From the NCBI GenBank assembly GCA_932294295.1, contig OW028573.1, positions 66,441,829 through 66,505,828 on the forward strand: DNA of 64,000 nt, read 5' to 3'. The translations under genes were made by a program, and so were the position numbers. Under the pieces are notes generated by a model, which did not search any database, had not been told where the DNA came from, and saw only the letters and a list, made by a program, of their open reading frames with translations. Source of the stretch: Alitta virens (Eukaryota > Annelida > Polychaeta > Phyllodocida > Nereididae). This document shows, piece by piece, positions 56,869 through 64,000 of the stretch (the stretch's first letter is position 1; every line of letters starts with the position of its first letter).

Positions 56869-59008
56869 TTATTGGTGCTTGAAATTAATTAACTTTGTGT
56901 ACGTTTTCCGTACAAACCTGTCTCTATTGATTTCATTGTACCTTTTGGTGAGATGATGCAGTCGAATATATGAGAAGCAGAACACAATGCATTTGATGAG
57001 TGCAAATACATGATTGGTCTCTGGGTCATTTTCGAACATGTGATCTCTCAAATCATGAAAAACATTAGGCCCTAACACCGACAGCACTGACAATGAAATA
57101 TTTTCAGGGATATTTCTTGCCCGTGGTAGCACATCTGAGGTCTTTATCAAATGCTGGAAATGCCTCTCAGTTTCCAGGCACACTTTAATAGTGTTCTCAG
57201 AGGGCTTGATCAAACCATCTCTGTCCTTTGCTATGATAAGGTTGTGGGTATTGTCAGGCAAGAAATTTTCAGAGATTAAAGCAGAGAGGCAGTCACCACA
57301 CTTAATACGTCTCCGCATCATAAGGACCACATATCCAGCCATGTAGCCAACTGCTACTTCTTTGAAGACGGACAAGGATTCCAATTCTGGTACTTCTGTG
57401 TGGTCATCTTGTGGTGCATTGACTTGCGTAAACTCAGGATCATGCCTTCGTGCAACACTAATGTCATTGGTAGCATCAGGAACAATTGCTTGTAGCTTTG
57501 ATGATGAAAAACATGGTAAAATACTTGTGTTATCCTGGGATTGGCAGTTATCTGTGTTGCACTTGACTTCATGACGCACCATGAGACGTTTGTAGGTGGC
57601 AATGAAGTGCCTCACAATTGGGTTGTTGTTGCACCCACCAGATGATCGAACTGCTGCAAAGAAGAGCTCCAGGTGATCTTGACTGAATTTATAAGTTAAC
57701 AAATAGGACAGAGGGCTGTCAGCAGACTTTATATATTTAATGTAAATTGCTTTTATTGATTCTATGAAGGCCAAAAACCCAATGAATGCAGTTTTTCTCG
57801 TTGAAGAAGTCAAAGGTGTACCATTTGGATCTTTCAAGGAAGTTATGTAATCACGTGCTCCATCAAGAAACGATAACTTGGTTGATTTATTGGAGCTTTG
57901 TAACCTTTCCCCAAAGGATTCCTAGAGTTTAGAATATAGAAAAATCGATCAAATTTCTCAATAAACAAACATGTGGGGTAACAATCAGCAAATTGAGGTA
58001 ACTGGAGCTCTTCTTTAAAAAGACGCAATGCTGATGCAACAGAAGCACTTAGAGTTTGACTAGTCAGATTAACTTTCATTTTTTGACTTTTCCAGATGAT
58101 GTGAGCCTTTTTCAATTTACTGCCCAGATGTAGGCCCTCTTTGTCTTGAAGTTTATGCAACTCTTCAATTTACTGCCACATGATTTTATTGCCATCTGCA
58201 TCAACAATAATTCCACATGAAGCAAGTGTGACTAGCTCAAGCATATGGCATACATCAAGAATTACATAAACCTTTTCATCTGGCTTAGTAGGGTTGGGGA
58301 AGCTTGGATTCATGTTGTGTGGATTAAAGGTAGCACCAAGATTTTTCATCATTGAAAAATGACAGGATGGTAACTCCAACATTAGTAAATTTCTCAATAC
58401 ATTCACTTACTAAATTGGCTCTCTCACTTCCAGTTAATGAATGGATCATAACGTGACCTACTGGTAGTTTCCAGCTACCTTTAATGCATACAACCATAAA
58501 CACAAGTGCCTCACTGGCAAGAGGGGCAGAATCGTCATCAATTGTAGAACCCATATCAACCAAGCCGACTAGTTTCATGCCATCCCATTCAACATGCTTT
58601 CTGATGGCCATTTCATCAATCATCAAGGCTACGAGCAATGGCTCACCACTTTCTGATTTTGACTTGAGAAAATCAAAGGCATGCTTGTTAAAGCCTTGAT
58701 CCCCATGAGGGCAAATAATCGGAGCTAGTCATCATAGGCATGTTGCCAACCTTTGCCCTCCTTTTTCTTCAGGAGCCTTTGCATGACCTGCAAAGGTATC
58801 CCCCGTGAAGGTTTTTTCCAAAACCTCTGCACATGTAGCAGAGATAAGGTTTTGGTCAGTTATTTCCTTCACAACACTTTTCAAACAGTCTACCTTTTTC
58901 TTCAACCGCCTTGTTCTTTGTTGCTGACACTTCAGTTTTTTTTGGCAGCTGTTCACTTTCTCCAGGGCATTATCCAACTTTCGCTTTAATTTGGTTGGGC
59001 TGGGGGTG
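56869..59008 (-). pseudogene. P-element-type (THAP9-like) transposase, decayed
   Basis: Segments: 59008-58732 (begins at acceptor TTCTTACAG; TPSPTKLKRKLD then a Lys/Leu coiled coil), 58699-58324 (EPLLVALMIDEMAIRKHVEW and VGLVDMG, the RNase-H-like catalytic core with its first Asp), 58406-58170 (VYVILDVCHMLELV), 58160-57843 (GTP-binding insertion type) and 57837-56869 (YLLTYKFSQDHLELFFAAVR, then a Cys-containing tail). This is the domain order of P-element and THAP9 proteins after the DNA-binding THAP domain. That domain should sit in an upstream exon, which I did not find. Frameshifts near 58720, 58340 and 57840 and a stop near 58170 break it. The transposase would cut and paste its own DNA using GTP as cofactor. 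Confidence 0.88.
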
Positions 59009-59011
59009 CTG

Positions 59012-59519
59012 TAAGAATGATCAAAATGTGATGCACTCTAGACAAACAGCACCTTTTAATAAGATTATTTTGTTATTTGCTTACAATCTGGTTCTCTTGT
59101 TAACCCCATATAGGTCTGCTCCCTCCCATTAATTGTATTGCATACATACTGTAACACTTATTTATTGCCAGGAATCCCCTAGGATCATTATCATGATCAC
59201 CATGAAAGCTAGTTTGTTACACTATTTACTTTATCACACACCGGTGTGAATAGGTGAGGGGAAATACATTTACACGCATGATCATGGCAAGTTATGGATA
59301 GTTGGATACACGTGTCTTATCAATGGCATGCTTATTACTGGTCAAAAATCCATTTTTACAGCAGAACAGTGATAAACTTGATATACTTACAAGTGAAATG
59401 TTTTTCCTGGAACCTTTCCTTGTTGATTAGAACAACCCTAGGCAGCACAAACTGGCATATTTTCATAAAAATTGGCAAAAACACAAAAACATGATGCTGA
59501 CCTCAGTTGAACTTTAGTG
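59012..59519. other. Spacer upstream of the P-type remnant
   Basis: Searched for a THAP domain (C2CH) on the minus strand without success. No other feature. Confidence 0.4.
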
Positions 59520-59527
59520 TAACAAAC

Positions 59528-59722
59528 AGGGGGGGGGGGCTAGCTCAGAGGTAGCGCTCTGGGCTTCCAACCGCTGGGTCCCGGGTTCGATTCCTGGTCG
59601 AGCCTAAGTTGGATGGCTGTTTCATCCTTCGTCTCATTGCCATGGTCTCTGCCTGTCCTAATTAGCCCAACTGGTGCAGAAATACAAGACGTAAAGCCCT
59701 AATCACCCACCCACCCACCCCA
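59528..59722 (+). mobile_element. Full-length tRNA-SINE
   Basis: Head with A box TAGCTCAGAGG (59541-59551) and B box GGTTCGATTCC, body, and CACCC tail. Flanked by TAACAAAC at 59520-59527 and 59723-59730. Confidence 0.9.
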
Positions 59723-59730
59723 TAACAAAC

Positions 59731-60180
59731 GGGGGTAGAGGTGTGGTAAAATGGCGGAATGTCCAGTTCCGGTGGCTTCACTTATCACACCCCCAGATGG
59801 GGGTGATTAGCGGTCCATGTATATAGGTCAGTGCCACTCACGCCATGTCCAAAATGGATGTTTTTAAAACACTCCAACAAGAATCTGCTGCTTTTTATTG
59901 TATCTCAATTGAAGTAAAGTTACATTAAGTATTACAGACCTATTGAATTCTAGGTAACATTGTGTTGCATCATCACAAACTTAGTGTCAACCATTTAAAC
60001 TTTTACCAGGCCCACACTTGGTTTCAACATCCCTATAGACTATACTCTCCTTGCCCCCACCCCCTTTTTTTCCTCAGGGACAGCAGTTGAAAATGTGTTT
60101 TTTGAGAGTACAGGGTTTGAATAGAATTTTGCAAAAAGTTGACTCTGGTCCAACTGGCTGATTTCATAGCATCATCAATT
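59731..60180. other. Spacer
   Basis: No gene. The sequence GGTCCATGTATATAGGTCAGTG (about 59811-59832) is the inverse of one at 55457-55477. Confidence 0.35.
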
Positions 60181-60184
60181 CAAT

Positions 60185-60972
60185 TCAAGTTTATTTCAGA
60201 CAAACACACGTTACATTTTCATGCATACATGTACAGTCCATATATACAATAAACTACTTGAAGTACATATAATAACTTGTGCTGTTATTTAATATAGTTA
60301 ATATGATATGACACATTTTGATTTTGTCCACAGACTAGATGAGATTGGACGGTATACACAGTATAGATACACGTAAAACATAAGTACTTATCATATACCA
60401 AAAGGAGAAATATAACATAAACTAAGAGGACAAATATAACAAAGTTTGCCAATGTGAGGCAAGCGAGCACTGCTTTAGCTCAGCAGAATGACAACATGCC
60501 CACAAGGGATCAATCAGCCCAACTGGTGCATAAATACAGGACGTAAAGCCCTAATCACCCACCCACCCCACAAGGGATCAATCAGCCCTTGATCTATAAA
60601 TTCTGCATCTTAAACTAACTATAACATTGTTTCCTCACTATTTCACCAAAACTAGGCACCTCAGAATAGACTAGCATCTGTGAGGCACTGCACTGCACCT
60701 CCTAAGGCAAACCCAATAATATTCTACATGAGTTGTATGCAACTCGTAACCTATGATACACATTCTGGGTATATCTAAACCACAGACTACAACAGTAAAT
60801 GTTACTCAATAAGCTTTGAACAATGTACATTTAATATAGTCAGAGCATCTAGAGAACTTTCTCATAAGCATATTGCTTCTGCAGTAAAAATATCTTATTT
60901 GTTTTAGCATATCTTTATCATCTTTTAAATCTCTAATAATTATGTGACCAAGGTATTTAGCATCTTCATATG
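60185..60972 (-). pseudogene. CR1/Jockey-like LINE ORF2 end and 3' UTR fragment
   Basis: The minus strand from 60972 reads YLGHIIIRDLKDDKDMLKQI, then YCRSNMLMRKFSRCSDYIKC. This is the thumb/post-RT stretch common to many animal non-LTR elements. Further downstream, in other frames, come RMCIIGYELH-, LRRCSAVPH- and LVLVK-type remnants of the C-terminus, then a terminus near 60185 (CAATTCAAGTTTATTTC on +). Interrupted by a SINE fragment at 60521-60568. The right end is cut by the SINE at 60974. Confidence 0.7.
60521..60568 (+). mobile_element. 48-bp tRNA-SINE 3' fragment
   Basis: Only the last 30 bases of the SINE body and its CACCC tail are present. It is bounded by a 20-bp duplication, CACAAGGGATCAATCAGCCC, at 60501-60520 and 60569-60588. 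Confidence 0.9.
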
Positions 60973-60973
60973 G

Positions 60974-61102
60974 CAGGGGCATAGCTAAGAGGTAGCACTC
61001 TGGGCTTCCAACCGCTGGGTCCCGGGTTCGATTCCCGGTTGAGCCTAAGTTGGATGGCTGTTTCATCCTTCGTCTCATTGCCATGATCCCTGCCTATCCT
61101 AA
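60974..61102 (+). mobile_element. tRNA-SINE cut by Harbinger element 2
   Basis: Head and first part of the body are present up to CCTGCCTATCCTAA. The rest is replaced by the Harbinger terminus at 61103, so Harbinger jumped into this SINE. Confidence 0.85.
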
Positions 61103-61114
61103 AGCCCCGTTCCC

Positions 61115-61445
61115 ACATAGCCGAGTTACTCGTAGTCAACTCGTAGTATTACGTAACACGCCTCTCGGGCCCAACTCTTACTAAACTCTGCGATTACTCC
61201 TCGCACTCGAGAGATGTTCGGCGAGAAACTCCTGAGTCTCGTAGCGAACTCGTGAGATTTGGAGCCGAGTTTGCCGAGTCTCCCGAGTATGCCGTGCTGC
61301 ACGGCACTCGCCGCTGATTTCACTCGTATTACACTCGACTGGATGTTCAGGAGTGCGAGGAGTAATTCGCCGAATTGTAGGAGTAATTCGCCGAGTTGTA
61401 GGAGTAATTCGCCGAGTTGTAGGAGTAATTCGCCGAGTTGTAGGA
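61115..61445. repeat. Harbinger 2 subterminal repeats
   Basis: Repeated ACTCGTAG/CTCGTAG words (61127-61350), followed by four tandem 21-bp units GGAGTAATTCGCCGAGTTGTA at 61359-61442 (first unit one mismatch). Element 1 has related ACGAGT words in the equivalent region. Candidate transposase binding sites. Confidence 0.8.
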
Positions 61446-61595
61446 GTGCCAGAATTCAGTCGAGGGGGTTTAAAGTGTCACTCCGTGGGTTTAACCAGTG
61501 AATGATGTAGATCCAACGCGCTTGGACTAACTGCAAATGACGCAATGGTATCTGGGTTTGTTATGTCATCACAGTGGGGTACGCTCTCTAGGTAG

Positions 61596-61604
61596 TATAT
61601 AAAG
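61596..61604 (+). promoter_or_regulatory. TATA box of the Harbinger 2 Myb-like gene
   Basis: TATATAAAG 82 bases upstream of the ATG at 61686, with an initiator-like TCATTCA about 22-30 bases downstream. Element 1 has a TATATAA at the same relative place. Confidence 0.65.
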
Positions 61605-61685
61605 ATTGACCAGTGATCAGGGGATCATTCAGCATTTTGCTAACACACATAGAAGACCAAAAGACCGCTCCAGAAATTTTTTATC

Positions 61686-62575
61686 ATGCCGATGAAAAAG
61701 ACCAGGTTCGCCAAAAGGCCTGCAGTGGACACAGAACTATCTGCTGGATCTTCTGATGACTCTGAAAACCCGACAAAGACATCGCAGAAGACTGCTCTTC
61801 CTGTGAAGAAAATGAAGAAGTCTGCTCCAAGATCTCCTGTCAAGAGGACTACTGCTGCTGCAAGATCTCCTGCCAAGAGGACTGCTGCTGCAAGATCTCC
61901 TGGCAAGAAGACTGCTGCTGCTGCAAGATCTCCTGCCAAGAGGACTACTGCTGCTGCAAGATCTCCTGCCAAGAGGACTGCTGCTGCAAGATCTCCTGCC
62001 AAGAGGACTGCCAAGACGCGTCTGCCAGTGCCAACAAGAACGTCATCAGATGCTGGCAGTAGTAATGATGAGCCCCAGGTTGCTACTCCTGCGTCTGCTG
62101 CAGCACCTGCTACTTCTTCGCCTGCACCTGCTCCTTCGCCTGCTCCTTTGCCTGCTCCTTTGCCTGCTCCTTCGCCTGTTCCTTCGCCTGCTCCTTCGCC
62201 TGCTTCTTCGCCTGTTCCTTCGCCTGCTCCCTCGCCTGCACCTGCTACGTCCGAAGTGCCTGCTACACTTTCCTATGTTGCCAGGAAAAAACAGGAAAAG
62301 TTGTTCCTGCCAGCCACTGATGAGCAGGATATCGCTGACTGGTTTAGAGACCATCCCATTTTTTATGACCGGACCTTGAAATCCTACAAGGATTCAGGCA
62401 AGAAAATGGCCCTCATCAATGAGATGGCAAGGAAACTGAGTGTCCCCTGCACTGGATACCAATTGAAGACCTGGATGGAATCCACGCGGACTGTCGCAGG
62501 GAAACTAGTGCGGCAGGGACCATCTGGAACTGCGAAGAGGAACCCCACAGAGAAGGAGTTGTGGATTATATCGAA
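61686..62575 (+). pseudogene. Harbinger Myb/SANT-like accessory protein with SPxK repeats (element 2)
   Basis: The ATG at 61686 opens about 297 codons of real protein before the hairpin repeat cuts in at about 62579. Residues 48-112 hold six repeats of RSPxK[R/K]T separated by alanines, like the DNA-minor-groove-binding SPKK motifs of histone H1 and sperm histones. Residues 140-195 are Pro/Ala/Ser repeats. From about residue 205 the trihelix Myb/SANT-like domain starts: EKLFLPATDEQDIADWFRDH, then PCTGYQLKTWMESTRT, then PSGTAKRNPTEKELWIISNF. Element 1 continues beyond this with a Gln- and Ser-rich C-terminus that is lost here. The protein likely binds the transposon ends and works with the transposase (known role in PIF/Harbinger). 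The frame is otherwise undamaged. Confidence 0.85.
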
Positions 62576-62578
62576 TTT

Positions 62579-62935
62579 TGCCGTAGTTTTTTCTTGTTCA
62601 GAAGTGCCGTACTTTTTTTTTGTTCAGAAGTGCCGTAGTTGTGTCTTGTTCAGAAGTGCCGTATTATTTTTTTTGCTTCAGAACTGCCGTAGTTTTTTCT
62701 ATTATACTGCAATGAAAATAATGAAAGTACGGCACTTCTGAACAAGAAACAACTACGGCAGTTCTGAAGCAAAAAAAATAATACGGCACTTCTGAACAAG
62801 AAACAACTATGGCAGTTCTGAAGCAAAAAAAAATAATACGGCACTTCTGAACAAGACACAACTACGGCACTTCTGAACAAAAAAAAAGTACGGCACTTCT
62901 GAACAACCAACAACTACGGCACTTCTGAACCAATA
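62579..62935. repeat. Tandem, inverted TACGGCACTTCTGAAC hairpin repeat
   Basis: The left arm (62579-62695) has four TTCAGAAGTGCCGTA-type units. The right arm (62726-62935) has about seven to nine inverse units (TACGGCACTTCTGAACAA), with some variants reading GGCAGTTCTGAAG. The arms form a near-perfect fold-back of about 100 bp around a ~30-base A/T centre. It interrupts the Myb-like gene. Confidence 0.92.
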
Positions 62936-62996
62936 AAATATTTTGTGTGGGTCAGACAGGAACTTTTTTTTTTATTACACAAGAAGTGTACATGGT

Positions 62997-63035
62997 CTGC
63001 TCTTTTGGGAGGATTTGGTGGCCTTGAAAAAGGCC
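62997..63035 (-). promoter_or_regulatory. Histone-type 3' end signal behind Harbinger 2 transposase
   Basis: Minus strand 63035-63020 is GGCCTTTTTCAAGGCC. It is followed by ACCA (63019-63016) and then CCCAAAAGAGCAG (63009-62997). The transposase stop codon (63058-63056) is only 20 bases before the stem, the spacing usual in histone genes. Identical stem-loop and downstream sequence are at 2413-2449 in element 1. Confidence 0.8.
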
Positions 63036-63055
63036 GGGGTTGTTTTGTGGAATCT

Positions 63056-64000
63056 TTATACCATGTCATCTTGCCATGGCACTCTTCCTTCGTCTGAATT
63101 GACAAAGTCCACCAAGTACTGCCGTTGATTCTTGGCTGCTTCAGTCATAGAATGCCCTCTATTTGTTGGTGGCATTTCATCGATTTCTCCAGCTGCCCTC
63201 CAAGTTCCTGGGATGATACGATGTGTGATTGGATCTTCATGGTCCAGCATGATGTTCTGAGCAGTCGGATAAGTTATTCTCATCAGATTGTGGAGGCAGC
63301 AACATGCAATGACTATGGATTCCACTGTCTTAGTTCTGTGTGGCATGGTAGTCAGGAGACACCTGAACCTTGCTGCAAGGATCCCAAATGCGTTTTCCAC
63401 AATTCTTCTCGCCCGGGAGAGGCGGTAATTGTATATCCTCTGCTCTTTGGTCATGTTTCTGAGAGGCAGTGGCTTCATCAGCCAGGTTCTCAAGGGGAAG
63501 GCATCATCTCCGACAATGAAGTAGGGAAGAGGTCTGTGACCAGGAAGAATTGGTTCAGGTGGAGGTAATCCAATGGTCCCTTCTTCAAGTCCTTCTCTCA
63601 GGAGTGTATCATTAAAAACTCCTCCATCAGATCCAGCGCCGTTTGCTCCACAGTCTACATAGAGGAACTTGTAATCAGCATCCACAAGAGCCATGAGTAC
63701 GATGGAATGGAAGCCCTTGTAATTGAAATACACTGAACCATCTTTTGGAGGACATTTGATGGCCACATGCTTCCCATCAATGGCTCCAATACAGTGAGGA
63801 AAGTTCCACCTTGAATAGAACAGTTTCGCAACTTCTCTCCACTCTTCTGGAGTTGTGGGGCATGCCAGGACATCTTCATTATACTCCGCAATGATGGCTT
63901 CACAGACTTCTCGAATTATGTTGCTGATGGTATTGTAAGCCACTCTGAAGCCATACATGAGGGACCTGTAGCTGTTTCCAGTTGCCAAATAGCGGAGGGT
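63056..64000 (-). CDS. PIF/Harbinger transposase (HARBI1/DDE_Tnp_4 type), 5' end outside window
   Basis: The frame is open from the window end to TAA at 63056, over 310 codons, without a break. Motifs in order: LATGNSYRSLMYGFRVAYNT in the N-terminal helical part, CIGAIDGKHVAIKCPP with the first catalytic Asp, YVDCGANGAGSDGGVF with the second, and RRIVENAFGILAARFR with the Glu. These make the DDE triad of the family. After them comes CCCLHNLMR, the C-terminal motif typical of HARBI1. The protein cuts the transposon ends and pastes them at TWA targets. The undamaged frame contrasts with element 1. The N-terminus and start codon lie beyond 64000. Gene order is convergent with the Myb-like gene. 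Confidence 0.93.
   Translation of the reverse strand, partial: TLRYLATGNSYRSLMYGFRVAYNTISNIIREVCEAIIAEYNEDVLACPTTPEEWREVAKLFYSRWNFPHCIGAIDGKHVAIKCPPKDGSVYFNYKGFHSIVLMALVDADYKFLYVDCGANGAGSDGGVFNDTLLREGLEEGTIGLPPPEPILPGHRPLPYFIVGDDAFPLRTWLMKPLPLRNMTKEQRIYNYRLSRARRIVENAFGILAARFRCLLTTMPHRTKTVESIVIACCCLHNLMRITYPTAQNIMLDHEDPITHRIIPGTWRAAGEIDEMPPTNRGHSMTEAAKNQRQYLVDFVNSDEGRVPWQDDMV

Larger units (their letters stand above)
61103..64000. mobile_element. PIF/Harbinger element 2 (runs past the window end)
   Basis: Left terminus AGCCCCGTTCCCACATAGCC follows TAA within the SINE. Harbinger elements duplicate a 3-bp TWA target, so this fits. Contents: subterminal repeats, a Myb/SANT-like gene on +, a hairpin repeat, a histone-type 3' signal, and a transposase gene on -. 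The right terminus is outside the window. Confidence 0.85.

Noticed and set aside
62046..62379. Long ORFs on both strands over the Pro-rich stretch
   Set aside because: Shadows of the Pro/Ala/Ser repeat of the Myb-like protein, caused by its periodic codons.
61686..62741. The full 351-codon ORF as the real Myb-like protein end
   Set aside because: The last ~55 codons are translated hairpin repeat, not the C-terminus seen in element 1.

Overview
This is animal nuclear DNA: split genes with canonical GT-AG introns, AT-rich gene-poor spacers and a very high load of many transposon classes. The mix (PIF/Harbinger, a P-element relative, hAT, DIRS-type tyrosine-recombinase retroelement, I-clade and CR1/Jockey-like LINEs, tRNA-derived SINEs, TA-flanked MITEs) fits a marine invertebrate, such as a hemichordate, echinoderm, cephalochordate, mollusc or brachiopod. 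I cannot place it more closely from sequence alone.

Three host genes are supported by splice-consistent exon chains. (1) An arrestin-domain-containing (ARRDC, alpha-arrestin) gene on +, seven coding exons from 23118 to 34383, 402 aa, with a 7.2-kb first coding intron. (2) A small gene of unknown name on -, five exons from 38959 to 37084, 229 aa, convergent with ARRDC. (3) GTF2F1, the RAP74 subunit of general transcription factor TFIIF, on +, twelve exons from 44598 to 47948, about 514 aa visible, with only the start-codon exon unplaced.

The rest is mobile DNA and spacer. 1-6.6 kb holds a LINE fragment, a SINE-like insertion, a broken PIF/Harbinger element (transposase +, Myb/SANT-like protein -) and a short LINE tail. 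6.7-23 kb is gene-poor with one MITE pair and one good LINE insertion (13776-14933). 34.4-44.6 kb holds a 1-kb hAT-type nonautonomous element, GGCCGTT-repeat element ends, a fold-back, a tandem repeat with a CpG-rich stretch, and shuffled CR1-like LINE pieces. 48-49.2 kb is a tandem duplication behind GTF2F1. 50.4-55.0 kb is a degenerate DIRS-type element on - that has itself been hit three times by one LINE/SINE lineage. 55.8-56.5 kb is another LINE copy. 56.9-59.0 kb is a decayed P-type transposase. 60.2-61.1 kb is a LINE 3' part plus SINEs. From 61103 to the window end a second PIF/Harbinger element starts, with its Myb-like gene (+) cut by a long hairpin repeat and its transposase (-) open.

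The most interesting signal is in the two Harbinger elements. Both carry, at the 3' end of a coding region and in the right orientation, a perfect match to the replication-dependent histone mRNA 3' stem-loop, followed by ACCA and a U7-type downstream element. Their accessory protein carries histone-H1-like SPxK repeats. This suggests a transposon that uses histone-type 3' end formation. A second notable signal is a 250-257-bp SINE-like family with an I-clade LINE 3' end, present as three full-length copies with clean target-site duplications, together with LINE insertions truncated to as little as 47-57 bp.
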